Shown here piece by piece: positions 27,444 through 35,002 of a stretch of 56,468 bases of DNA. The position numbers and the translations under genes were made by a program. Position 1 is the stretch's first letter. The number at the start of each line of letters is the position of its first letter. The stretch comes from CAWIUB01 sp963839175 (GTDB lineage: Bacteria > Actinomycetota > Actinomycetes > Mycobacteriales > Jatrophihabitantaceae). Location: contig CAWIUB010000015.1 in NCBI GenBank assembly GCA_963839175.1, positions 1 to 56,468 of the forward strand. The letters run 5' to 3'. A model generated the notes under the pieces. That model was not told where the DNA came from. It made no database searches and worked only from the letters and a program-made list of their open reading frames with translations.

Positions 27444-28706
27444 ATGCCGCGGGATCTGGGGTCGTTGGTCGTGCCGCCGGCCGGGTCGATGGTGGCGACC
27501 GGCGAGGTGTTCGAGCCGTATCGGCTCGTGGACGAGCACGGTGTGGTGGTCGCGCCGGTCGCAGCGTTCTTGCGGGATCTGCAGGCGTGTGGGCGCCGGC
27601 CGGGCACGCTGCGCTCCTATGGCATGGACCTGCTGCGCTGGTTTCGGTTCGTGTGGGCGGTCGGGGTCTGCTGGGACCGGGTGAGCTCGGTCGAGGCGCG
27701 GGATTTCTGCAGCTGGCTGCAGTTGGCCGACAAGCCGGCCGGGGTGCATTGGCGTCACCGAGACGATGAGCGGGTGCCGACGCGGCCGGCACGTCGGCCG
27801 GGGTTGACGCCGAATCCGGTGACCGGCAAGCCGGCGGCGGGTGTGAGATACGCGCCGGCGACGGTGGCGCACTGCGAGACGGTGCTGCGCGGCTTCTACG
27901 AGTTCCACCTGGAGGCCGGCACCGGGCCGATGGTGAACCCGTTCCCATTGGCACGGCATCGCCGGGGCGGGCGGGCGAACGCGCACCACAATCCGATGGA
28001 CGCGTTCACGCCCGGGCGCAGCGGCCGGTTCCGGCCCCGGCTGACCGCGCGGGTGCCGCGCCAGATCCCGGACGCGATGTTCGACAATCTGTTCGCCCGG
28101 CTGGGTTCGCATCGGGATCGGGCGCTGCTGGCGTTCTGGATCTCGACCGGGGCGCGGGCCTCGGAGCTGTTGGGCGCCACGGTCGCCGATGTCGACCCGG
28201 GCCAGCAGCTGATCAGCGTGATCCGGAAGGGGAGCCGGGCGTTGCAGCCTCTGCCGGCCTCGCCGGACGCGTTCGTCTGGTTGAGGCTGTATCAGGCGCA
28301 GCTGGCCGATCTGGTGCCGGCCGGGCCCGATCAGCCGCTGTGGTGGACGCGGCGGCAGCCGTTGCGCGCGTTGACCTACCACGCGGCACGGGCAATGTTC
28401 ACCCGAGCCAACGCCGGGTTGGGGTCGAACTGGACGCTGCATGATCTGCGACATTCGGCCGCTTACCGGATGGCCCGCGACCCGCAAATGACCCTGACCG
28501 ACGTGCAGTGGGTCCTCGGCCACGCGCACCTGTCAACGACTCAGCTGTATGTGACCGCACCGGCCGAGGACATGATCGCCGCCGTGCTGGCTCACCACGA
28601 CCGACGCGCCAGGGCCACCACGGACGATCCGCCAGGCGGGACGAGCGGCCGGTTGCGCTACCGGCCCGAGTCGCTGCAGGTGCTGTTCGGAGAGCATGCC
28701 CGGTGA
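27444..28706 (+). CDS. Tyrosine recombinase A of the inserted element (~420 aa)
   Basis: Site-specific recombinase of the phage-integrase family. A SAM-like core-binding domain lies near residues 35-160 (VAAFLRDLQACGRRPGTLRS). The catalytic domain keeps all expected residues: Arg in STGARASELLGA, Lys in VIRKGSRALQPLP, His-x-x-Arg in LHDLRHSAAYRM, His in VLGHAHLSTTQ, and the nucleophile Tyr in LYVTAPAED. The ATG at 27444 is the first methionine after the junction region; an earlier in-frame ATG at 27396 is possible. The stop overlaps the next gene's GTG by 4 bp. It is analogous in arrangement to TnpA of Tn554-like elements. Confidence 0.85.
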   Translation: MPRDLGSLVVPPAGSMVATGEVFEPYRLVDEHGVVVAPVAAFLRDLQACGRRPGTLRSYGMDLLRWFRFVWAVGVCWDRVSSVEARDFCSWLQLADKPAGVHWRHRDDERVPTRPARRPGLTPNPVTGKPAAGVRYAPATVAHCETVLRGFYEFHLEAGTGPMVNPFPLARHRRGGRANAHHNPMDAFTPGRSGRFRPRLTARVPRQIPDAMFDNLFARLGSHRDRALLAFWISTGARASELLGATVADVDPGQQLISVIRKGSRALQPLPASPDAFVWLRLYQAQLADLVPAGPDQPLWWTRRQPLRALTYHAARAMFTRANAGLGSNWTLHDLRHSAAYRMARDPQMTLTDVQWVLGHAHLSTTQLYVTAPAEDMIAAVLAHHDRRARATTDDPPGGTSGRLRYRPESLQVLFGEHAR

Positions 28707-31177
28707 GCGAGGTCGAACAGGTCAGCGCCACGGCGGTGGACGGCTTGTATCAGGGAGCCCGCCCGGCCGCGCGGCTTGAGTCGAGTTCGTCGCCGAACGC
28801 ACTCGCACTCGCGCGCCAGTTCCCGGCGCGCGTGCTCGCCAGCGACTGGCCGGCGACCGTGACGCCGCGGGCACAGCTCACCGTCCGGCTACTCGGCGAG
28901 CCGTTCACCGCGGCGTCGGCGAGCCTGCAAACCGAGCGGCGCCGCGGGCTGGATCGGGTGCTGGACTGGCTCGAGCTGCAGCCTGGCGACAGTTGGCAAG
29001 ACCGCTGGCTGGCCTCCGGCGCTGACGCCGAGGGCAACATCGCGTGGCGGCGTCTACCGACCGCCGGGCTCGCCGCCACCAGCCGCGGCCGGGTGGACAC
29101 CGAACACGGTCGTCTCGCCCTGGCCCGGGGCATGTCGCTGCTGGTCTGCGGCGATGTGATCCGCCCCAGCCTGGGCTGGCTGCTGACGCCGGGCACGCCG
29201 CGGGAGCTGGTCACCGCGATCGCCCAGGGCCGCGATCCGGCCGGGTTCACGCGGCTGGCCGCGTTATGCGACGGCGCGGGCGTCAGCGCGCACACCACCC
29301 AGCTGGCGCTGCGGCGGATCGCGGCCCTGGTGGCCGCCAAGGGCGGCGGGGTCGGTGACATCACGGTCGGCGACTGCCTGGAGCTGCTGCGTCTGCTTGA
29401 GGATCAGCAGGCTGGTCGGGCGGCGCGCAGCCCGTACTTCTACCAGCTGCTGCGCGCCGCCGGCGTGCTCAACGACACGACGCCGACCGCGCGAGGCCTG
29501 CGCACGCAAGGACAACTGAGCTGCGAGCAGCTCATCGACCGCTACCGCATCGCCTGCCGGCCGGTGCGTGACCTGCTCATTGACTACCTGCGGGAACGCC
29601 GGACTGGCCTGGACTACGCCAGCCTGCACAAGCTCTCCTACACCCTGGGCCGGCTGTTCTGGCGGGATCTGGAGATCCATCACCCGGGCATCGCCTCGCT
29701 GCACCTGCCCGCCGAGGTGGTCACCGCCTGGAAACAGCGCATCGCCACCAAGACCGTGCACGCCACCGTCAACGGACAGGTCGCCGTACGGCAGGTGCCG
29801 CGGGTCAACGCCGCCGACCACCTGATGACGGTGCGCGCCTTCTATCTCGACCTGAGCCAGTGGGCCGCCGACGATCCGTCCCGCTGGGCAGCGTGGGTGG
29901 CGCCCTGCCCGATCCGAGACGGCGACGCCGCGGCGCAAAAGAAGAAGCGCTCCCACCGCAAGTCCCGGATGGATCAACGCACCCGCGAACGCCTGCCGGT
30001 CATGCCGGTGCTCGCCGCCGCCGTCACCAACGCCCTGCACGCAGCTACCGAACGATTACGGGCGGCACAGTCCACCGAGCCCGGCGGGCTGTTCACCGCG
30101 GCGGGTCACACGCTGCGCCGCGCGATCACCAGCCACGCCACGGTCGGCAAGACCTGGGCCGAAGATCCCGACACCGGCAAGCGGCGCGACCTGTCCCACG
30201 AAGAACACCGGGCGTTCTGGACCTGGGCCGCGGTCGAGGTTCTTCGCCACACCGGCGTGCGAATCGAGGAGCTGACCGAACTCTCGCACCACAGCCTGAT
30301 CCACTACCGGCTGCCGACCACCGGTGAACTCGTCCCGCTGCTGCAGATCGCGCCGTCCAAGACCGACGCCGAACGGCTGCTCGTGATCAGCCCAGAGCTG
30401 GCCGACGTCCTGTCCGCGATCATCGGCCGAATCCGCGACCACAGCGGCATGGTGCCGCTCGTGGTCGCCTACGACTACCACGAACGAGTCTGGAACCCGC
30501 CGATGCCGCTGCTGTTCCAGCGCCGCTTCGGCGGTGAACAGCGCGCGATCACCGGGCCGGCAATCCGTGAGCTGATCACCGCCGCGCTGGCCGGCACCGG
30601 GCTGACCGACGCCAGCGGGCAACCGCTGCGCTTCGTGCCTCACGACTTCCGCCGGATCCTGATCACCGACGCGATCATGCACGGGATGCCGCCGCACATC
30701 GCCCAACTGGTCGCCGGCCATCGCGACATCAACGTCACCATGGGCTACAAGGCCGTCTACCCCGACGAGGTCATCACCGCCCACCGCGCGTTCATCGCCC
30801 GCCGCCGCACGCTGCGCCCCAGCGAGGAATACCGCACCCCCACCGACGAGGAATGGGAGGAGTTCCTCGGCCACTTCCAACGCCGCAAGCTCTCCCTGGG
30901 CACCTGCGGGCGCGCCTACGGAACCAGTTGCATCCACGAGCACAGCTGCATCCGCTGCCCGCTACTACGACCCGACCCCGCTCAGCGGGCCCGGCTAATC
31001 CAGATCCACGACAACCTCATCGACCGCATCGCCGAAGCCCGCACCGAAGGCTGGCTCGGCGAAGTCGACGGTCTGCAGGTCAGCCTCGCCGCCGCCCGCA
31101 ACAAGCTCGCCCAACTCGACGCCCACGCCAACCGCCGCTCGACCGTGCAGATCGGCATGCCGCACCCACGCCCCTGA
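28703..31177 (+). CDS. Large tyrosine recombinase B of the inserted element (~824 aa)
   Basis: An unusually long site-specific recombinase. About 450 N-terminal residues precede the catalytic domain. Catalytic residues are visible as Arg in HTGVRIEELTEL, Lys in IAPSKTDAERLLV, His-x-x-Arg in VPHDFRRILITDA, His in LVAGHRDINVTMGY, and Tyr in GYKAVYPDEV. A C-terminal cysteine/histidine cluster (GTCGRAYGTSCIHEHSCIRC) may bind zinc, and a final coiled helix follows. The GTG at 28703 overlaps the first recombinase stop (GTGA). The size and the Cys-rich tail recall TnpB-like partners, but no TnpC-like third gene is present. Confidence 0.85.
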   Translation: MSEVEQVSATAVDGLYQGARPAARLESSSSPNALALARQFPARVLASDWPATVTPRAQLTVRLLGEPFTAASASLQTERRRGLDRVLDWLELQPGDSWQDRWLASGADAEGNIAWRRLPTAGLAATSRGRVDTEHGRLALARGMSLLVCGDVIRPSLGWLLTPGTPRELVTAIAQGRDPAGFTRLAALCDGAGVSAHTTQLALRRIAALVAAKGGGVGDITVGDCLELLRLLEDQQAGRAARSPYFYQLLRAAGVLNDTTPTARGLRTQGQLSCEQLIDRYRIACRPVRDLLIDYLRERRTGLDYASLHKLSYTLGRLFWRDLEIHHPGIASLHLPAEVVTAWKQRIATKTVHATVNGQVAVRQVPRVNAADHLMTVRAFYLDLSQWAADDPSRWAAWVAPCPIRDGDAAAQKKKRSHRKSRMDQRTRERLPVMPVLAAAVTNALHAATERLRAAQSTEPGGLFTAAGHTLRRAITSHATVGKTWAEDPDTGKRRDLSHEEHRAFWTWAAVEVLRHTGVRIEELTELSHHSLIHYRLPTTGELVPLLQIAPSKTDAERLLVISPELADVLSAIIGRIRDHSGMVPLVVAYDYHERVWNPPMPLLFQRRFGGEQRAITGPAIRELITAALAGTGLTDASGQPLRFVPHDFRRILITDAIMHGMPPHIAQLVAGHRDINVTMGYKAVYPDEVITAHRAFIARRRTLRPSEEYRTPTDEEWEEFLGHFQRRKLSLGTCGRAYGTSCIHEHSCIRCPLLRPDPAQRARLIQIHDNLIDRIAEARTEGWLGEVDGLQVSLAAARNKLAQLDAHANRRSTVQIGMPHPRP

Positions 31178-31234
31178 ACCCCAAGCCCGAAAGCCACCCC
31201 ACAGTGCCAGAGCAAGATCATTTAGTTCAGAAAA

Positions 31235-32059
31235 GCTCTGATCAAGATCTCCTCGGTGCTCTCCGACGTGCATGGCGTCACCGGGCGGGCGATCCTCGAC
31301 GCGCTGATCGGCGGACAGCGCAACCCGAAGGTGCTCGCCGAATTGGCCAAGGGCCGGGCCCGGGCCCGCCGTGGTGAGCTGGAACGCGCGCTGCACGGCC
31401 GGTTCACCGACCACCACGCCCGCCTGGCCCGACTGCTGCTCGATCAGATCGACCAACTCGACACCCACATCGCCCGGGTCACCGAGCTACTCGATCAGGC
31501 GATCGCCGCGCTGCCCCAACTCGCCATCGCCGGCACCAGCCCCACGATCGACGCCGGGCCTGAGGGTGTCACCTCCACCGTCGAACGGTTGAGCCAGATC
31601 CCCGGCGCCGGCCCGGACAGCGTGCGCGCGGTGATCGGCGAGATCGGCCTAGACATGTCCGTGTTCGGCACCCACCAGCGGCTGTGCTCGTGGGCCAAGA
31701 CCTCCCCACGCACCAAACAATCCGGGCGCAAGAACGGCAAAGCCAGCACCGGTAAGGGCAACCCCTACCTGAAAGCCGCGCTCGGGCAGATGGCCGTCGG
31801 CGCGGCCAAGACCGACACCTTCCTCGGCGAACGCTACCGACGCCTGGTCAAACGCATGCCCAAGACAAAAGCGCTGGCCGCGATCGAACGATCCATCCTC
31901 GTGATCATCTTCCACATGCTCGCTGACCCGAACACCCAATTCGCCGACCTCGGCGCCGACTTCTACACCCGCCGCATCGACCGCACCCGCCGCACCCGCC
32001 AACTCACCCGCCAACTGCAGGCTCTCGGCTACACCGTCACCCTCACCACGGCGGCCTGA
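31235..32059 (+). pseudogene. IS110 transposase, C-terminal half
   Basis: Continues the IS110 transposase from ALIKISSVLSDVHGVTG. It contains the coiled middle (HHARLARLLLDQIDQLDTHI), the transposase_20 domain LSQIPGAGPDSVRAVIGEIG, and the C-terminal region SWAKTSPRTKQSGRKNGKAS and GNPYLKAALGQMA, which includes the serine used as nucleophile in this family. It ends with VTLTTAA. Apart from the insertion, the frame is intact. An ATG-like internal start exists, but the fragment alone lacks the DEDD residues. Confidence 0.85.
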
Positions 32060-32132
32060 CCCACACAACGCACGAACCCCGCCGACAAGGCGAGGTCACA
32101 TTCGCCTGCCCACGTCACCTTGGATTTTCCGG

Positions 32133-32384
32133 TCAGGACCTCGCTTCGTGCGGAGTCGCGCTCGACTGCTGCCCCGTGGCGGCGTCGTGGGCCTGCTGGC
32201 ACAGGCTGCAACGAATCGTGCGCGCGGGCGGCTCGACAACGACCGTGCGGCTGATGGCCGCAATGCGGGTCAGCCATCGAGGGGCGACGCGGGCGCGCTC
32301 GTGGCACACGGCGGCGCCGCAGTCGACACAGACTGCAGCAGCGGCTGTCGTCTGACCGAGCCCGGCGCAGTCGAAGCAGTTCAC
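32133..32384 (-). CDS. DUF2180-family zinc-ribbon-like protein (~83 aa)
   Basis: Small cysteine-rich protein beginning VNCFDCAG, with VCVDCGAAVCHERA in the middle and IRCSLCQQAHDA near the end, matching the DUF2180 pattern of paired CxxC motifs. The GTG at 32384 is preferred because the conserved first Cys pair follows directly and GGAGGTGG lies upstream. It follows arsR by 37 bp in the same direction and probably belonged to the arsR-DUF2180-acr3-arsC transcription unit. Function is unknown; a metal-binding or adaptor role is possible. Confidence 0.75.
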   Translation of the reverse strand: MNCFDCAGLGQTTAAAAVCVDCGAAVCHERARVAPRWLTRIAAISRTVVVEPPARTIRCSLCQQAHDAATGQQSSATPHEARS

Positions 32385-32421
32385 GAGCCCACCACCTCCC
32401 CAGAGCGGACCACCCTGGTGC

Positions 32422-32733
32422 TCATCCACAGGGCCGCCGGATCTGGCGGGCGTCCGATGCCCGCTCGGCGAGCCCGGCGTAGTGCGCCGCGACCGCGGTC
32501 AGCGCCTCCGGCCGCAACCGGTAGTAGGTGTAGCGGCCCGCCGGCTCGGTCTCGACCAGCCCGGCCTCGCGCAGCACCCGCAAATGGTTCGATACGTTCG
32601 TCTGCCTCGCCCCGGTCAGCTCGGCGAGATGACAGGTACACAGCTGCTCATCGGCGAGCATCTCCACGATGCGCGCGCGCAGCGGGTCGGCAAGCGCCCG
32701 CAACAACTCATCAGTGACAACTGAACTCAGCAC
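32422..32733 (-). CDS. arsR: ArsR/SmtB-family metalloregulator (~103 aa)
   Basis: Winged-helix repressor with LRALADPLRARIVEMLADEQ, then the metal-sensing alpha-3 motif LCTCHLAELTG, in which the Cys-x-Cys is the site of As(III)/Sb(III) binding in ArsR. The recognition helix and wing are ARQTNVSNHLRVLREAGLV and AGRYTYYRLRPEAL. The GTG at 32733 is chosen because homology starts there; the longer frame upstream is Cys/Pro-rich and unlike the family. It should repress its own operon, but the acr3-arsC gene is now separated by the composite insertion. Confidence 0.85.
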   Translation of the reverse strand: MLSSVVTDELLRALADPLRARIVEMLADEQLCTCHLAELTGARQTNVSNHLRVLREAGLVETEPAGRYTYYRLRPEALTAVAAHYAGLAERASDARQIRRPCG

Positions 32734-32889
32734 ATACTGATGTAACCTCGCCAGGGGCGGCCGAGTCAAGGGAAGCGCACGTGAACAGGACCAATGGCAC
32801 CCTGAACACTGCCCAACGACCAACCCTCACCGGCTGGCCACCGGGCACCCAACGTCCGCGCTGCCCCTCGTCCTGGGTCTACGGTCTCC

Positions 32890-32962
32890 CAAGATCGCGT
32901 ATTTCACACCAGGCTGCGGCGTGCCCCCTGCTGCCGGAGCGCTGGCAGTATCCGCGATCTTG
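32890..32962. repeat. Inverted repeat unit of 73 bp, MITE-like
   Basis: The outer 10 bp, CAAGATCGCG at 32890-32899 and CGCGATCTTG at 32953-32962, are exact inverse complements, and the next ~20 bp on each side are loosely complementary. The unit lies between divergent arsR and the chimeric gene. It could be a miniature inverted-repeat element or an attenuator-like hairpin. No flanking duplication is clear. Confidence 0.45.
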
Positions 32963-32981
32963 CACTAGGGATACTCCGGGG

Positions 32982-33737
32982 ATGAGCGTCCCACCCGCGG
33001 CCGCCGATGGAGCGCTGCGGCGGCGGGGTTGCGCCCTTGAGTACGCCACGTTGGGCTGGAACGTCGTCGGCGTTGTGGTGCTCGGGGTGGCCGCGTGGTC
33101 GGCACGGTCGGTGGCCCTCGCGGGCTTCGGCCTGGACTCATTGATCGAGATCGGGGCCTCGATCGTGGTGGTGTGGGACCTGTCGGGTAGTAGCGACGAG
33201 GCGCGGCAGCGTCGGGCGCTGCTCCTGACGGAGTCCAGACGCCGCACCCGGATCGCCGCCGATGGCTCCCTCGTTCTCCTTCGCCATCAAGACCGCACGC
33301 GATGCGACCGGGCGCTGATCGACGAAGGCCAGGCGATCGTGCGCGCCTGTCTGCGCCGCGACCAGCCGGGCCCATATCAGCTCCAGGCGGCCATCAACGC
33401 GGTGCACGTCGACGCCGACTCGGTCGAGGAGACCGACTGGTCCCGAATCGTCGCGCTCTGCGACCAACTCCTCATCGTCGCGCCGACCCCAGTCGTCGCG
33501 CTGAATCGAGCCGTCGCCGTGAGCGAGGTCGACGGACCGGCCGCGGCGCTTGCGCTGGTCGATGGCCTCGATCTCGACGGCTACCACCCGTTCCACGCCA
33601 TCCGGGCTGACCTGCTGCGCCGCGTGCACCGGACCGACGAGGCCGTCAACGCCAACGGGATGGCGGCATCGCTCGCACCCACCGCAGCCGAGCGCAACTT
33701 CCTGGCTGGCCAAGGCCGTCAACTGTCAAGCCGGTGA
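32982..33737 (+). CDS. Chimeric ORF: CDF transporter N-terminus fused to ECF42 sigma-factor C-terminus (251 aa)
   Basis: Residues 1-85 match the start of a cation diffusion facilitator (LEYATLGWNVVGVVVLGVAA, SVALAGFGLDSLIEIGASI), two transmembrane helices only. From ALLLTESRRRTR onward the sequence is the C-terminal half of a DUF6596-type ECF42 RNA polymerase sigma factor (DGSLVLLRHQDRTRCDRALI, GPYQLQAAINAVHVDA, PTPVVALNRAVAVSEVDGPA, FHAIRADLLRR). The sigma2 and sigma4 DNA-binding domains are absent. The junction near 33210-33235 is in frame with no stop. It probably arose by recombination and is unlikely to perform either parent function. Confidence 0.75.
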   Translation: MSVPPAAADGALRRRGCALEYATLGWNVVGVVVLGVAAWSARSVALAGFGLDSLIEIGASIVVVWDLSGSSDEARQRRALLLTESRRRTRIAADGSLVLLRHQDRTRCDRALIDEGQAIVRACLRRDQPGPYQLQAAINAVHVDADSVEETDWSRIVALCDQLLIVAPTPVVALNRAVAVSEVDGPAAALALVDGLDLDGYHPFHAIRADLLRRVHRTDEAVNANGMAASLAPTAAERNFLAGQGRQLSSR

Positions 33738-33977
33738 CGGGGCGCAGGTCACCTCGAGCGTGTTTACGGGGTAAGCGTCAAAAGAAAGACTCCGCACCAC
33801 GCTGGCACGGAACAGATCATCAGGCGGATGGGCGCACGTGTGTGGCGATACGCGTGGATCTGACCGGCGCTGTTTGTGTGGAGTGAGGCTCGTACTGCTC
33901 GGCGCTGACGACAACCGGGTGGACAGTGGAGACCTTGTGCTCTGTTCGGGCCGGTTCGATCGGGTAAGGATCGGCCC

Positions 33978-34262
33978 ATGAAGAGGTTCGTCTTGTTGGC
34001 TGGGCTACTGGTCGGGTTCGCCGCGCTCGCGAGGCGCTTCGGCGCGAAGATGCGGAGCGTGGACTGGGAGAAGTTGCTCAAACAGATGCCGGACAACGCT
34101 CCACCGAAGTGGATGTTCCGCAACATCGCCGCCATCCGTGAGAACACCGACCGGATCCTCGAGCTCCTCGACCGTGACCGTCCCTCCACGACCGACTCGG
34201 ACTCTGCCGCCAATTCAGCTCAGACCGGATCGTCACCCAGCTCGGCGCACCTGGACGGATGA
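33978..34262 (+). CDS. Small hypothetical membrane-anchored protein (94 aa)
   Basis: An N-terminal hydrophobic helix (FVLLAGLLVGFAALARRFG) is followed by an amphipathic region, MRSVDWEKLLKQMPDNAPP, and a helix KWMFRNIAAIRENTDRILEL; the tail is Ser/Thr/Asp-rich and probably disordered. A purine-rich AAGGA precedes the ATG. The pattern suits a membrane-tethered small protein with its body in the cytoplasm. I do not recognise the family. Confidence 0.6.
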   Translation: MKRFVLLAGLLVGFAALARRFGAKMRSVDWEKLLKQMPDNAPPKWMFRNIAAIRENTDRILELLDRDRPSTTDSDSAANSAQTGSSPSSAHLDG

Positions 34263-34344
34263 CGCGGCCGGCGCCCGACGCGGACATCGGTGACGATCTT
34301 GGTTGCGGCCGCTGACGAGCAGCGCCACACCGCGGGGAGGCCTG

Positions 34345-34582
34345 ATGAAGGTATTGACGATCTACGCGCACCACGACCCGCACTCGTTCTGTCATGGCGT
34401 ACTCGAGCGGTTCACCGACGGGTTGCGAGACGCCGGCCACACCAGCGAGGTACTCGACCTGTATGCCGTCAAATTCGACCCGGTGTTCCGGGACCGGGAC
34501 GCGGCGAGCTATATCAGCGGTGACATCCCCGACGACATCTTGCAGCTGATGGATCTGCGCACCCGGGTGATGCAGTCGTGTC
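34345..34582 (+). pseudogene. NAD(P)H dehydrogenase (quinone)/flavodoxin-fold protein, truncated
   Basis: The first ~79 residues match the N-terminus of the MdaB/KefF-like NAD(P)H:quinone reductase family: MKVLTIYAHHDPHSFCHGVL, the GHTSEVLDLYAVKFDPVF strand and DIPDDILQLMDL. A strong ribosome site (GGGGAGG) lies 5 nt before the ATG. Homology stops at about 34582. The downstream DNA has a different short frame (SLAGPALAVCRMLKTAGYL) ending in TGA at about 34650 that may be the end of an unrelated gene, so a deletion has fused two remnants. The FMN/NAD site of the C-terminal half is gone. Confidence 0.7.
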
Positions 34583-35002
34583 GCTGGCCGGGCCAGCGCT
34601 CGCCGTGTGCCGGATGCTCAAGACAGCGGGCTACCTCACCGGAACAGCCTGACCCACCATCGGTCCGCATGCCGAGCTCGGCAACCTTGCCGCTGTCGAT
34701 CGCAGCGCCGTACCCGGGGTGCACACGGCGGGGTCTGCGCACAGCCAGCCGGCAGCAGAGCCGATGGCCGTGTCCGGGCCGCGGCGAGCGAGCGCAACAG
34801 CTCCGTGTCGGGTGGATCCGCCCGCTGGTGGAGCTGGCCGGGCCGGCAGCCACCAGTCAAGGGTGTCGTCGACGACGGCGACGGGATGATCAGCTGCGGG
34901 TCGTCGCGGACGACCTGGTCGACGTCCTCCCGTTTGACGCGGACGCGCAGATGGCAGCACCAGCCGTCCGGATCATGCAGCCAGCCCGCGCCCTCGCATG
35001 CC
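34583..35002. other. Decayed region, no identified gene
   Basis: After the truncated reductase only short frames remain, none with motifs. The segment abuts the stop of the CBM48-like gene. I see no RNA gene or repeat here. Confidence 0.35.

Larger units (their letters stand above)
27349..31236 (+). mobile_element. Two-gene tyrosine-recombinase element inserted in IS110 (~3.9 kb)
   Basis: IS110 homology breaks after GAGGATGC (27341-27348) and resumes at TCTGATCAAG (31237 onward). Joining these restores the frame E-D-A-L-I-K-I. The inserted DNA carries two overlapping tyrosine recombinase genes and no other cargo. Near the two ends lies an inverted 8-bp sequence: CTGAACTA at 27357-27364 and its complement at 31223-31230, 8 and 6 bp from the inferred ends. 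A 2-bp GC is shared by both junctions. No longer target duplication is seen, as expected for tyrosine recombinase insertion. Confidence 0.75.
26600..32060 (+). mobile_element. IS110-family element split by a recombinase element (approximate limits)
   Basis: The two halves of an IS110 transposase (26837-27348 and 31235-32059) flank a 3.9-kb insertion. The outer limits are set only by the neighbouring genes (acr3-arsC ending at 26593 and DUF2180 at 32133), because IS110 elements lack clear inverted repeats and target duplications. The element lies between the DUF2180 gene and the acr3-arsC gene and therefore interrupts the arsenic operon. Confidence 0.7.

Noticed and set aside
27349..31236. The two recombinases considered as a RIT (recombinase-in-trio) element
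   Set aside because: Only two recombinase genes are present, they differ strongly in size, and no third recombinase lies within the restored IS110 boundaries.
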